The notes: a model not told the origin generated them from the sequence alone. DNA of 64,000 nucleotides from an uncultured beta proteobacterium (GCA_903889565.1 CAISYC010000064.1:186001-250000); one strand, 5' to 3'. Shown: positions 35,899 to 44,473, counted from the stretch's first letter. Program-made: numbers and translations.

Positions 35899-36588
35899 CT
35901 AAAGGTAGGGCTCGCAGGCCGCCGGCGTCAGCGCTGCGCCGCCCGGCAGTTCGGCAACGATGCGGCCGTCGCGCATCGCGTAAACCTTGTGCGCGATTCC
36001 GCACACCAGCGGCAGGTTCTGTTCGACGATCACCAGCGCCGCGCTTTTGCTGAGTTCGCCGAACACATATTTGAGATGGGTGACGATGCTCGGCGCCAGC
36101 CCTTCGGTCGGTTCGTCGATCAGCATCACCTTCGGGTTACCGAGGGTGGCGCGGCCGATCATCAGCATCTGGCGTTCGCCGCCGCTCAAAAAACCGGCTT
36201 TGCGGTCGAGCAGGATTTTCAGCTTGGGAAAATATTCCATCACGCGGTCCCAGTTGTAATCTTTGGTCGCGTAACTGCCGAGTTCGAGATTTTCACGCAC
36301 CGTGAGGTCGGAAAACACCTTCTTGTCCTGCGGCACGTATTTGACGCCCATGCGAGCCACGTCATACGGCCGGTGGCCGATCAAATTGACGCCGCCGGCA
36401 GTAGCCGCGCCCGACGAAGGCTTCAGAAATCCGGCAATGCTTTTAAGCAGCGTGGTCTTGCCGGCGCCGTTGCGGCCGACACAGCAGACGATCTGGTTGG
36501 GCGCGACATCGAAATCGATGTCGAACAGCACCTTCGATTCGCCATAAGCGACATTGAGGCCGCGCACGACCAGGCTCTGCTCAGCCAT
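35899..36588 (-). CDS. livF: ABC transporter ATP-binding protein (LivF family)
   Basis: 229 residues. Walker A is GRNGAGKTT, the signature is LSGGERQML, Walker B is VMLIDEPTEGLAP, and the switch His lies in a degenerate VEQNLPLV region typical of LivF. The ATP-driven pair LivF/LivG powers import through LivHM at the cytoplasmic face. Its start overlaps the end of livG by 8 bases. KYVPQDKKVFSDLTV (Q-loop region) is intact, so it should be active. The short C-terminus, ending GGAALTPAACEPYL, is normal for LivF, which lacks a long regulatory extension. Confidence 0.93.
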   Translation of the reverse strand: MAEQSLVVRGLNVAYGESKVLFDIDFDVAPNQIVCCVGRNGAGKTTLLKSIAGFLKPSSGAATAGGVNLIGHRPYDVARMGVKYVPQDKKVFSDLTVRENLELGSYATKDYNWDRVMEYFPKLKILLDRKAGFLSGGERQMLMIGRATLGNPKVMLIDEPTEGLAPSIVTHLKYVFGELSKSAALVIVEQNLPLVCGIAHKVYAMRDGRIVAELPGGAALTPAACEPYL

Positions 36589-37363
36589 TGGACGAATTCT
36601 CCGTGGCGCTGTCGTCGATCTGCCAGTAGCTCTTGCGCACCTCGGGATGATTGAGGCATTCCTCGTAGCCGCCCTCGGCGATGACGCGCCCTTCGTGCAT
36701 GACCATCAGGCGCTGCACGAAATCCTGCACATGCGAAATCTTGTGCTCGACGATCAGGATCGTCTGCTTGCCGATATGCCGGCGCAGCACAGCGAGCACG
36801 CCCTTGATTTCGGATTCGGCCAGCCCCGCCAGCGGCTCGTCGAGCAGCAGTACTTCGGGCTCGGCCAGCACTGCCATCGCGATTTCGAGGCGGCGCTTTT
36901 CGCCGAGACTCAGGTTCTTCACCATCCGGTCGCGCACCGGCAAAAGGTCGAAGGTCTCGAGAATCGAGATGATTTTCGGCTCGTCGTGAAAGCGCTTCAT
37001 CTTGGTGAAGAACAGGTTCCACATCGACGCCTTGTGGAAGGCGCGGTAGTACGCGAGCACCAGATTGTCGGTCACGCTCAGCGTATCGAATGTCGAGGTG
37101 AGCTGAAAGGTTCGCGTGATGCCGCGGGCGACGCGCTGCTGCGGCGTCATGCGCGTGACGTCCACGCCCTTGTGCAAAATCGAGCCTTCTTCCGGCGCGA
37201 ACAGGCCGGTCAGCAGATTGAAAAAGGTGGTCTTGCCGGCGCCGTTGGAGCCGATGATGCCGGCGACATCGTGTTCGTAGAGCGTGAAATCGACGCGATT
37301 GACCGCCACCATCGCGCCGAAGCGCTTGGTCACCGAACTCGCCTTCAGGATTTCAATGCTCAA
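36581..37363 (-). CDS. livG: ABC transporter ATP-binding protein (LivG family)
   Basis: 260 residues. Walker A is GSNGAGKTT, the signature LSLGEKRRLEIA is the LivG-type variant (SLGE rather than SGGQ), and Walker B is VLLLDEPLAGL. The switch region IVEHKISHVQDF carries the His. The family-specific insertion with RGITRTFQLTSTFDTLSV lies near residues 75-95. It starts at ATG 37363, 79 bases downstream of the binding-protein stop, and overlaps livF by 8 bases. All catalytic motifs are present, and no truncation is seen. The position between the receptor and livF is standard operon order. Confidence 0.93.
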   Translation of the reverse strand: MSIEILKASSVTKRFGAMVAVNRVDFTLYEHDVAGIIGSNGAGKTTFFNLLTGLFAPEEGSILHKGVDVTRMTPQQRVARGITRTFQLTSTFDTLSVTDNLVLAYYRAFHKASMWNLFFTKMKRFHDEPKIISILETFDLLPVRDRMVKNLSLGEKRRLEIAMAVLAEPEVLLLDEPLAGLAESEIKGVLAVLRRHIGKQTILIVEHKISHVQDFVQRLMVMHEGRVIAEGGYEECLNHPEVRKSYWQIDDSATENSSNG

Positions 37364-37442
37364 ATTGATTCCGGTTGTTCATGCGAACGCGGCGCTGCAG
37401 GCGCAAGCCGCGCCCGCAGCGCCGCGTCCAATACGCAAATAC

Positions 37443-38687
37443 CTAGTAGCCGAGCGACTTCAGCGTCGGCATCACCTGCTCGCCGCCGACCGAACCGATC
37501 ACCTGGAACAGGTCCCACTCGTTTTTCTGGTCCTTGGCGCCCTTGCCCTTGACCAGGAAGGCCGCATGTTTGTACTCGGCAGCGTGGTCTTCACGCCAGT
37601 TCGCCGCACCCTTGACTGTATTGAACGCCCCCTTGTTCGCCATCAGGGCTGCCGATACTTTCAGCGAATCGAAGCTTTTCGCCGCTTCAAAACCGCGGAA
37701 CATTTCCATGTACCCGATGTAGGCGATCGCCGCATAGGCGTCCGGCGGACGCCCGTATTTGGCGCGGAACAGGCTGGTGAACTCGGCGGCGCTCTTCGCC
37801 ACTTCCTTGTCGGCAAAATTGGCGAGGTCGTAGTAAAAATAGTGCATCGCATAAACACCGTCGAGCGCTTCCGGCGGCAGGCCCTTGGCGACGACGTTGG
37901 TGATGAAGGCATTGAACAGGGTCATTTCCTTGTTCAGCCCCATCTGCTGGGCCTGCTTCAACAGGGCCACCGCGTCGGCAGCGAACTGCGCAAAGATGAA
38001 CACATCGGGTTTGGCGGCGCGCACTTTCTGCAGCGTCGTCGTGTAGTCCGCGGTGCCGAGCGAGAGCTCGTCGTAGCCGACGATCTCGGCGCCGTTTTCC
38101 TTGGCCGCCTGATACACGCCATCACGGATATCCCAGCCGAAACTGTCGGCGCGCGCGAGGAAGAATATTTTTTTCTTGCCCAGCGTTTTTACCGCCGAAT
38201 AGCCGGCCATGTAACCGACTGTCCACGGACTGTAAGCGGTGGCGAAGGTCGATTCAGCCAGCTTGCCCTTCTGGAAAGCCTCTTTCGACATCACGCAGAC
38301 CGGGAAATAGGCCAGCGGATCCTTGCTGACGAGGCCGTTGATCGTGTAGGCCACCGGCGCAAAGGTCTGCCCGCCGAGTCCCTTCACACCTTCATCGACC
38401 ATGTAACGGAAGCGGCGCACGGCGACATCCTGCTTAGCTTCGTCGTCGCCGACGACGCCTTCGACCATGACCTTGCCGCCGGGCATATTGAGGCCGCCGC
38501 GCTTGTTGATGACATCGATCGCCAGAAGCGCGCCGTCGCGCTGGGTTTCAGCCACCGCCGCAAAGGTCCCGGTCAGCGGCAGCAGGATGCCGATCTTGAC
38601 CTTGGCCGCATCGGCCGCCAATGCCGTGCCCGACCCGCACAGGCCGCACAGCAGGAGCGCCGCAAACAGGCTCAGAATTTTCTTCAT
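37443..38687 (-). CDS. ABC transporter periplasmic substrate-binding protein (LivK/urea-amide type)
   Basis: 414 residues with a clear signal peptide (MKKILSLFAALLLCGLCGSG, cleavage near ALAA). The mature start AKVKIGILLPLTGTFAAVAETQRDG is the classic type I periplasmic-binding fold entry of LivJ/LivK-like receptors (the Peripla_BP_6 pattern). A strong GGAGGAGC box precedes ATG 38687. It is longer than LivK (about 370 residues), as is usual for receptors of aromatic acids, amides or peptides. The ligand cannot be read from sequence. It is the first gene of the importer operon. The 137 bases upstream contain the GGGGAATTCCCC palindrome at 38802. Confidence 0.88.
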   Translation of the reverse strand: MKKILSLFAALLLCGLCGSGTALAADAAKVKIGILLPLTGTFAAVAETQRDGALLAIDVINKRGGLNMPGGKVMVEGVVGDDEAKQDVAVRRFRYMVDEGVKGLGGQTFAPVAYTINGLVSKDPLAYFPVCVMSKEAFQKGKLAESTFATAYSPWTVGYMAGYSAVKTLGKKKIFFLARADSFGWDIRDGVYQAAKENGAEIVGYDELSLGTADYTTTLQKVRAAKPDVFIFAQFAADAVALLKQAQQMGLNKEMTLFNAFITNVVAKGLPPEALDGVYAMHYFYYDLANFADKEVAKSAAEFTSLFRAKYGRPPDAYAAIAYIGYMEMFRGFEAAKSFDSLKVSAALMANKGAFNTVKGAANWREDHAAEYKHAAFLVKGKGAKDQKNEWDLFQVIGSVGGEQVMPTLKSLGY

Positions 38688-38801
38688 GTGCTCCTCCAAT
38701 ATATGGATTATTGTAGACAACGGATTCTAATCAAGCTTGGCGACGGGCGTCCAGATTAATACCGGCCGCGCACCGTTCGGGCGCCATTTTGGCCGATTTC
38801 C

Positions 38802-38813
38802 GGGGAATTCCCC
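38802..38813. promoter_or_regulatory. Perfect 12-bp palindrome upstream of the importer operon
   Basis: GGGGAATTCCCC is a perfect palindrome 115 bases upstream of the binding-protein start. It is in the only intergenic space that can hold this operon's promoter. It may be an operator, or chance. Confidence 0.35.
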
Positions 38814-38824
38814 ATTGATTTGGG

Positions 38825-39712
38825 TCAACCTACCCCGGCTTCGCTGCGGCGGCGGCGCAACTCCCTGATGACGGCAGAATTATCGAGGTCGCCCTCGCCG
38901 TGGGCGAGACAGGATTCGATCAATTCCACGTAGAGCCCGGCCAGTGGCAACTGCTGGCCGACGCGCGCGGCCACCTCGTGCATCAGCGCGAAGTCCTTGC
39001 GCGATTGCGACAGTTTCGCATGCGGCGTGAAATCACTGTGGATCATTTTGCTGCCGCGGTTGTCCATGGTGCGCGAATACGCCGCCGACGACTTCAGCAC
39101 TTCGAGAAAACCATCGAGATCGATCCCCATCGCCTCGGCAAAGGACAGTCCTTCGGCCATTACTGCGCGATTGAGCCCGCCGATCAGATTGACCGCCAGC
39201 TTGGCACGCCCGGCGGCACCGGCGGCGCCGAGATAAAAATACTGTTTGCACAGCGCGCCCAGCACCGGCGCCTGTGCTTCCATCAATTCGCGCGTGCCGC
39301 CGACCAGACCGATGCCGTTGCCGAGCGTAATCTGGTCGCTGTTGCCCGACAGCGGCATTTCGAGAAAACCGATGCCGGCCGGCGCCACGCGCGCCGCCAG
39401 CGCGGCCACGCGGTCCGGATCGCAGGTGCTGGTGCAGATCACTGACTGCCCGCGTTTCAATTCGAGCGAACCGGCGCCCTCCACCACCGCTTCGACCTGG
39501 TCGGTATTGAAAACGGACAAAACAAAGACATCGGCGGCGCGCCCCGCATCGCGCAGTGAAGCCGCGGGCCGGCCGCCGAGCGATGCGAAGTTCGCCACCC
39601 GCGCGGCGTCGATGTCGTAACCGTGCACGGTAAATCCGGCGTCGAGCACACGCTTGGCCAGCGAAGTGCCGATCAGACCGAGGCCGACGACGACGACAGG
39701 GCTTTTGCTCAT
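38825..39712 (-). CDS. Beta-hydroxyacid/6-phosphogluconate dehydrogenase-type NAD-binding oxidoreductase
   Basis: 295 residues. The N-terminal Rossmann loop VVVGLGLIGTSLAKRVL is followed by the acidic Asp of GYDIDAARV, pointing to NAD rather than NADP. The substrate-binding segment is PLSGNSDQITLGNGIGLVGG, a variant of the usual DAPVSGG, and the catalytic Lys is in GRAKLAVNLIGG. Reactions are reversible oxidations of short beta-hydroxy acids. The ATG at 39712 overlaps the stop of the upstream Bug gene (ATGA), so they are coupled. The C-terminal helical region (SRKDFALMHEVAARVG) is standard. It is last in the unit Bug-Bug-dehydrogenase. Confidence 0.85.
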   Translation of the reverse strand: MSKSPVVVVGLGLIGTSLAKRVLDAGFTVHGYDIDAARVANFASLGGRPAASLRDAGRAADVFVLSVFNTDQVEAVVEGAGSLELKRGQSVICTSTCDPDRVAALAARVAPAGIGFLEMPLSGNSDQITLGNGIGLVGGTRELMEAQAPVLGALCKQYFYLGAAGAAGRAKLAVNLIGGLNRAVMAEGLSFAEAMGIDLDGFLEVLKSSAAYSRTMDNRGSKMIHSDFTPHAKLSQSRKDFALMHEVAARVGQQLPLAGLYVELIESCLAHGEGDLDNSAVIRELRRRRSEAGVG

Positions 39713-40686
39713 TCCGGCAGAATCCCCGCTTGGCTGGCAACGCGCTGCCATTTCTCGATTTCGGCCTTGATATAGGCGGCGTGCTGTTCCGAGGTATTGC
39801 CCACCGGATCGGCGCCGCGGCTGATCAACTCCTTGCGCACGGCCGGGTCCTGCAGCGCCTTTGCCAGCGCGCCGTTGAGTTTCTCGATGATCGGCTTCGG
39901 TATGCCGGCCGGACCGATGAAGCTGAAACCGCTGCTGACGACGAATCCCTTGAGGCCGCCCTCCTGCATGGTCGGCACATCGGGCACCGATTGCGAACGC
40001 GTCTCGCCGCACTGCGCGATCATTTTCAACTTGCCCGCGCGCACATTCTCGATCACCACCGGAATGCTCGGAAACGACAGCTGCACCTGGCCGGCGATAA
40101 GATCGACCACCCCCGGCGCGATGCCTTTATAAGGCACGTGCACAATCTTGATTCCGGCACTGGAATTGAGCAGTTCGCCCGTCAGGTGGCCGACGGTGCC
40201 GGGGCCCGAACTCGAAAAGAACAACTGCCCCGGTTTCGATTTCGACAACGCGATGAGGTCACGGATGTTTTTTACAGGCAAGGACGGATGCACCACCACC
40301 GAGGTCGGAATATCGACCACCAGACCGAGCGGGGTGAAATCCCTAATCGTGTCGAACGGCAGCTTTTTGATCAACGCGGGATTGATGACGAAGCTCGCGG
40401 CGACGATGGCGGTGGTGCAGCCGTCGGGCGCGCTTTTCGCCGTCATGTCGGCGCCAATGGTGCCGCCGGCCCCCGAGCGGTAATCGAGCACCAGCTGCTG
40501 GCCCAGAATCTCGCCCATGCGGCCGGAAACGATGCGAAACACGATGTCGCTGTTGCCGCCGGGGGCCGACGGATTGATCACGCGCATGACCTTGCACGAC
40601 AGCGTCTGCGCCGCGGCGCCACCGGCGATGCCGGTCAGTCCGATGACAATGCCGCAGACGGCCGCGGTTCGCGGAAATTTTTTCAT
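39709..40686 (-). CDS. Bug/TctC-type periplasmic solute receptor (5 of 10)
   Basis: 325 residues. The signal peptide MKKFPRTAAVCGIVIGLTGIAGGAAAQ is unambiguous. The ligand loop is NPSAPGGNSDIVFR. The second-loop DGYT of the family reads DGCTTAI here, so the Tyr at the pocket edge is replaced by Cys. VPYKGIAPGV is normal. It overlaps the dehydrogenase downstream by 4 bases, tying its ligand to that enzyme. The upstream neighbour is another receptor, with a 12-base gap between them. Two mature Cys residues (LSCKVM and DGCTT) are unusual in this family and could form a disulfide. Confidence 0.9.
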   Translation of the reverse strand: MKKFPRTAAVCGIVIGLTGIAGGAAAQTLSCKVMRVINPSAPGGNSDIVFRIVSGRMGEILGQQLVLDYRSGAGGTIGADMTAKSAPDGCTTAIVAASFVINPALIKKLPFDTIRDFTPLGLVVDIPTSVVVHPSLPVKNIRDLIALSKSKPGQLFFSSSGPGTVGHLTGELLNSSAGIKIVHVPYKGIAPGVVDLIAGQVQLSFPSIPVVIENVRAGKLKMIAQCGETRSQSVPDVPTMQEGGLKGFVVSSGFSFIGPAGIPKPIIEKLNGALAKALQDPAVRKELISRGADPVGNTSEQHAAYIKAEIEKWQRVASQAGILPE

Positions 40687-40698
40687 GCCTTCCTCCGA

Positions 40699-41664
40699 TT
40701 ATTGCGCTTCGATCCTGGCCGCCTTGACGAGCTCGGCATAACGTTTGATGTCGGTGCGAAATGTCCTGCCGAATTCGGCCGGGGTATCGCCGCGCGGTTC
40801 ATAGCCGCCTGCAATAAACGACTCGCGCAGCGTGGGATCGTCGAGCGCGCGTTTGATTTCAGCATACAGGCGGTTGATGATCGCCGGCGGCGTGCGCGCC
40901 GGCGCGAACCACGCGTGCCAGCCGGCATCGAACTTGAACCCCGGCAGGCCGGCCTCGGCGATGGTCGGCACCTCCGGCAGCAACGACACGCGCGTGTCGC
41001 CGGTGAATCCGAGCGCGCGCACGCGGCCCGATCTGACATGCGGGGCGACCGGGATCGGCGACGGAAAACTCAGTTGCGTCTCGCCGCTGACCACCGCATT
41101 GAGCGCGGGCCCGCCGCCTTTGTACGGCACATGCAGCAGCGCAATGCCGGCCTTCAGGCGGAACAGTTCGGCCGCCAGATGCTGGCCGTTGCCGATGCCC
41201 GCGGAGCTGTAACTGAGTGGCTGCGTTTTCGCCAGCGCGATCAGTTCACGCACCGAATGCGCGGGAACGCCGCCATTGACGGTCAACACATAACCAAGAC
41301 CGAGCACGAAATTGGTGATTGGAACGAAATCCCTGTCGGTATCGTACGGCAGCTTGCCGTAGAGCGCCGGATTGACGACAAAGGCAAACGCGGCGCTCAA
41401 CAGCGTGTAGCCGTCCGGCGGCGCCTTCGCAACGGTATCGTAACCGACGATGCCGTTGGCGCCGCCGGCACGGTTGTCGACGACGATCTGCTGGCCGAGC
41501 TGCGTTTCGACCTGACGCGCCATCAGGCGCGCGAACACATCGACATTGCCGCCCGGGGGAAACGCCACCACCAGCCGGATCGGCCGGTTCGGATAATCGG
41601 CGGCAAGCAGGGGCGCGGCGGCGGCGCACAGCATGGAAAAAGCCGCTAAATAAAAATGGCGCAC
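40699..41664 (-). CDS. Bug/TctC-type periplasmic solute receptor (6 of 10)
   Basis: 321 residues from the proposed GTG start at 41664, which gives a sensible signal peptide (RHFYLAAFSMLCAAAAPLLAA). The first ATG in frame is at 41814 and would add 50 residues without export character. The ligand loop is VAFPPGGNVDVFAR, with DGYTLLS and VPYKGGGPAL, so the pocket looks standard. No strong ribosome-binding site precedes the GTG, and the start should be taken as provisional. It leads the unit ending with the 6PGDH-like enzyme. It is divergent from the cupin gene at 41908 across a 243-base region with an inverted repeat. Confidence 0.85.
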   Translation of the reverse strand: MRHFYLAAFSMLCAAAAPLLAADYPNRPIRLVVAFPPGGNVDVFARLMARQVETQLGQQIVVDNRAGGANGIVGYDTVAKAPPDGYTLLSAAFAFVVNPALYGKLPYDTDRDFVPITNFVLGLGYVLTVNGGVPAHSVRELIALAKTQPLSYSSAGIGNGQHLAAELFRLKAGIALLHVPYKGGGPALNAVVSGETQLSFPSPIPVAPHVRSGRVRALGFTGDTRVSLLPEVPTIAEAGLPGFKFDAGWHAWFAPARTPPAIINRLYAEIKRALDDPTLRESFIAGGYEPRGDTPAEFGRTFRTDIKRYAELVKAARIEAQ

Positions 41665-41713
41665 GGTATCGTTTTTATGTTGATGGGAAAGAAACGGCAC
41701 GCGGAATAAAATT

Positions 41714-41735
41714 ATAATGGCGTGCCGGCCATTAT
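41714..41735. promoter_or_regulatory. Inverted repeat in the divergent promoter region
   Basis: ATAATGGC and GCCATTAT form a perfect 8-bp inverted repeat with a 6-base spacer inside an AT-rich patch of otherwise GC-rich DNA. It lies between the receptor-6 start (41664) and the cupin start (41908). The site is well placed for a regulator controlling both sides. Confidence 0.45.
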
Positions 41736-41907
41736 TATATAACGTGCGCACTCGCGGCGCGGCGCTCGGGTAGCGATCCCGGGCGGGAGCAAGTGCGGGG
41801 CGCGCTTCGCACAAGCGGCTGGCTTCGCCAGTAACCTGTCAGCGCGCCACTTCCCTAACGCGGGCTGATTGTTTAGGCTACGCACTCTCACGTAAACGGA
41901 GGACATC

Positions 41908-42408
41908 ATGGTCAATTCGATCGAGCAATTCGGCAAGGCCTGTCATGACGCGCTTAAAGCCAAGCCCGGCCCCACCGGCCGCACCACCGTCTGTGCGATG
42001 CTGCGCGAACTGCTGCTCAACACTGAACTGATGAACAAGACCTTCGACGACAATTCACCGGAACGCAAAATTCTCTACGAAGATCCGGAACTCGGCTTCT
42101 GCGTGCTCGCCCACAATTACAAAGGCGCCAAAGACAGCCCGCCGCACGATCATGGCCCGTCGTGGGCGATCTACGGCCAGGTCAGCGGCGAAACGAAAAT
42201 GTTCGACTGGGAACTGGTCTCGCCCGCCGGGCCCGACAAGACCGGCAAGGTCAAACATAAAAAGGACTACACACTGAAGCCCGGTATTGCCCACGTCTAC
42301 AACGAAGGCGACCTGCACTCGCCGAGCCGCGCCGGTGCCACGCGCCTGATCCGCATCGAGGGCACCAACATGGAAAAGATCAAGCGCTTCAAGTATGAAG
42401 CGATTTGA
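41908..42408 (+). CDS. Cupin-fold protein, cysteine-dioxygenase-like pattern
   Basis: 166 residues. SPPHDHGPSWAIYGQVSGET is a complete cupin motif 1, with an HxH pair and a downstream Glu. The second His lies in YNEGDLHSPSRAG, preceded by the Gly/Pro turn LKPGIAHVY. This arrangement resembles thiol-dioxygenase-like and related Fe-dependent cupins more than the reduced cupins at 12 kb, so metal-dependent chemistry is plausible. The start is ATG 41908 after CGGAGGAC. The helical N-terminus (residues 1-50) is also typical of cysteine dioxygenase relatives. The substrate is unknown. Confidence 0.75.
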   Translation: MVNSIEQFGKACHDALKAKPGPTGRTTVCAMLRELLLNTELMNKTFDDNSPERKILYEDPELGFCVLAHNYKGAKDSPPHDHGPSWAIYGQVSGETKMFDWELVSPAGPDKTGKVKHKKDYTLKPGIAHVYNEGDLHSPSRAGATRLIRIEGTNMEKIKRFKYEAI

Positions 42409-42506
42409 ACTTTTGAGAATATTTTTCTGTCGCGCCCGCATGGGCGGGAGCCCATGAAAATGATGGCAAACAAGCTATTCGCAATATTGAAGTTCGTTTG
42501 CCCCCA

Positions 42507-42562
42507 TCCTGCATTCCCCCGCTTGCGGGGGAGGGGGATACCCGCTGTCGCGGGAATGACAC
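42507..42562. repeat. Dispersed palindromic repeat, family C, at the start of the ModA-like gene
   Basis: Two hairpins in series: CCCCCGC-TTG-CGGGGG, then CCCGCTGTCGCGGGAATGAC. The latter resembles the GTCATTCCCGCG-type repeats common in proteobacteria. A related fragment is at 50163-50190 (CGTCATGCCCGCGACGGCGGG). It lies within the upstream in-frame extension of the next gene. Confidence 0.7.
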
Positions 42563-42582
42563 TTTTGACAGGGGTAACTATC

Positions 42583-43290
42583 ATGCCGGCCACCGCCGCT
42601 CAATTCAATCTGCTTGCCTCCACTGCGGTGCAAACCGTGCTTGAAGAAGTCCTCCCCGCATACGAACGCGCGAGCGGCAATCAGGTCGCGGTCACCATTG
42701 CCAGTTCCGCCGGCATCATGAGCAAACTCAAGGCCGGTGAATCGCCGGACATGGTGATCCTGACGCGCGAAGGCATCGACGAACTGATCACGCAGGGCAA
42801 GGTCGCCGCCGGCAGCCGTGCCGAGTTGGCGAGCGCGGGTCTTGGCATTGCGGTCAAACGCGGCGCGGCAAAACCGGATATCAGTTCGACCGCCGCGCTT
42901 AAACAGACGCTGCTCGACGCAAAATCCGTCGCCTACACCGCCACCGGCGCCAGCGGCCTCTACTTTGCCAGACTGCTGGAACGTCTGGGCATTGCCGAGG
43001 CGATGAAACCGAAATCAAATATTCTGAAAAGCGGTCTCGCCGGCGATGCGGTGGCGCGCGGCGAATCAGACATCGGCGTGCAAATGATCAGCGAAATCCT
43101 CGCCGCGCCCGGCGCCGAACTGGTCGGCCCGCTGCCGGCGGAGATTCAAAGCACGATGGTGTTTACCGCCGGCACGCTCGCGGGCTCGGCACGCGCAGCG
43201 GAAACCAGATCGCTCGCCGATTACCTCGCGACCCCCGCCGTCGGCGCGGTGTTCAAAGCCAAGGGCCTCGACCCCGCCTCCACAAAATAA
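42583..43290 (+). CDS. ModA-like solute-binding protein
   Basis: 235 residues from ATG 42583. It has the type II periplasmic-binding fold of molybdate/tungstate-binding proteins: LLASTAVQTVLEEVLPAYERASG, then IASSAGIMSKLKAGESPDMVILT, and ATGASGLYFARLLERLG. The ligand need not be molybdate, because orphan members occur beside catabolic genes. The start is uncertain. From 42583 there is no signal peptide except MPATAAQ, whereas the frame extends open to ATG 42454 (MKMMANKLFAILKFV), passing in frame through repeat family C. A TTG at 42523 would give a basic-plus-hydrophobic leader. No ABC permease genes follow. Confidence 0.75.
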   Translation: MPATAAQFNLLASTAVQTVLEEVLPAYERASGNQVAVTIASSAGIMSKLKAGESPDMVILTREGIDELITQGKVAAGSRAELASAGLGIAVKRGAAKPDISSTAALKQTLLDAKSVAYTATGASGLYFARLLERLGIAEAMKPKSNILKSGLAGDAVARGESDIGVQMISEILAAPGAELVGPLPAEIQSTMVFTAGTLAGSARAAETRSLADYLATPAVGAVFKAKGLDPASTK

Positions 43291-43318
43291 AACGCCGCGG
43301 ATTTGCTGCCACGGCGCT

Positions 43319-43378
43319 GTAGCGCAGGCGACTCGCCTGCAAATATCGTTAAAAAAGCAGGCGGGTCGCCTGCGCTAC
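43319..43378. repeat. Dispersed palindromic repeat, family A (complete copy 2)
   Basis: GTAGCGCAGGCGACTCGCCTGC, an AT-rich spacer (AAATATCGTTAAAAAA), then GCAGGCGGGTCGCCTGCGCTAC. Both halves are palindromic and the whole is an inverted repeat. It lies between two converging genes. Confidence 0.85.
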
Positions 43379-43381
43379 GAA

Positions 43382-44437
43382 TTACATCGCGGCAACGATC
43401 GCGTCGCCCATCTCGGTGGTCGAAGCCTTGCCGCCGAGATCGCCGGTGAGATGCTTGGCTTCGGCGATCACCTTGTCCACTGCCTTGTCGATGATTGCAG
43501 CGGCCTGTGTTGCTTTCGGCTCGCTCTTCTTGCGGCCCAGCCACTCGAACAGCATCTGCCCGGACATGATCATCGCGTACGGATTCGCGATGTTTTTGCC
43601 GGCAATGTCCGGCGCCGAACCATGGGTTGCCTGCGCCATCGCGTACTTCTCGCCGGCGCAGAGGCCGGGGGCGAGACCGAGACCGCCGACGATGCCGGCG
43701 CCTTCATCGGTCAGAATGTCGCCGAACTGGTTGGTGGTGACGACAACATCGAACTGGTGCGGATTCATGATCAACTTCATGGCGAAGCCGTCAACCAGCA
43801 CCTCGGTGAGCTTGCAGTCCGGAAACTCTTTCGCCACCTTGCGGCACTCTTCGGCGAACATGCCGCAGACCAGGCGATAGACCGGCTCCTTGTGCACGCT
43901 GCAGACGGTCTTGCGCGGACGCGTGCGCGCAATCTCGAAGGCTTCGCGCGCGACGCGATTCGCCCCCTTGCGCGTGACCACGCGGGTGCCGATCGAAATT
44001 TCGTCGTTGGGACGGAATTCGCCATTGCCGGCGATCACGGTGCCGCTGGCGCACATGCCTTCGCTGACTTCGCGCAGGAACACGATATCGACATCCTTGT
44101 GGATCGACTTGATGTTCGGGTAGGAACGCACCGGCTTGATGCTGGCGTAGAGATCGAAAAACTTGCGCAGCGGCGGCATGATCCAGGTCGGGTCGTTGCG
44201 CGGATAGGCGTTGTGGCCGATCGGGCCCGAGACCCAGCCGTCCGTCTTCGCCAGTTCGTCGGTCGTGTATTTGGGCATGGTGTGGCCGTGCAGATTGTGG
44301 CCGACGAGGCCCAGCGGCAGTTCCTTCCATTCGACTTCGAGCCCGGTCTTCGCCGCAGCCGCCTTCATGACCTTGATACATTCCGGCACGACTTCGAGGC
44401 CGATGTCGTCGCCGAGACAGATTCCGATTTTCAACAT
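43382..44437 (-). CDS. Isocitrate/isopropylmalate dehydrogenase family protein
   Basis: 351 residues, a full-length beta-decarboxylating dehydrogenase. The N-terminal GICLGDDIGLEVVPE replaces the common GDGIGPE loop. The metal-binding Asp cluster NQFGDILTDEGAGIVGGLGLAPG and the cofactor loop THGSAPDIAGKNIANP are intact. The substrate loop (KPVRSYPNIKSI) lacks the Leu pattern of true LeuB and the Ser pattern of Icd, so a tartrate-, homoisocitrate- or alkylmalate-type substrate is more likely. ATG 44437 starts the protein. It lies downstream of an acyl-CoA dehydrogenase across a family B repeat, in a general acid-degradation neighbourhood. Confidence 0.87.
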   Translation of the reverse strand: MLKIGICLGDDIGLEVVPECIKVMKAAAAKTGLEVEWKELPLGLVGHNLHGHTMPKYTTDELAKTDGWVSGPIGHNAYPRNDPTWIMPPLRKFFDLYASIKPVRSYPNIKSIHKDVDIVFLREVSEGMCASGTVIAGNGEFRPNDEISIGTRVVTRKGANRVAREAFEIARTRPRKTVCSVHKEPVYRLVCGMFAEECRKVAKEFPDCKLTEVLVDGFAMKLIMNPHQFDVVVTTNQFGDILTDEGAGIVGGLGLAPGLCAGEKYAMAQATHGSAPDIAGKNIANPYAMIMSGQMLFEWLGRKKSEPKATQAAAIIDKAVDKVIAEAKHLTGDLGGKASTTEMGDAIVAAM

Positions 44438-44473
44438 TCGTGATTCCTTTCAGATTTCGACTGCGGGAATTCG

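Noticed and set aside
39730-41649. Plus-strand frame of about 640 codons opposite two Bug receptors
   Set aside because: A shadow of the receptor genes, lacking any domain; both receptors have signal peptides and pocket motifs.
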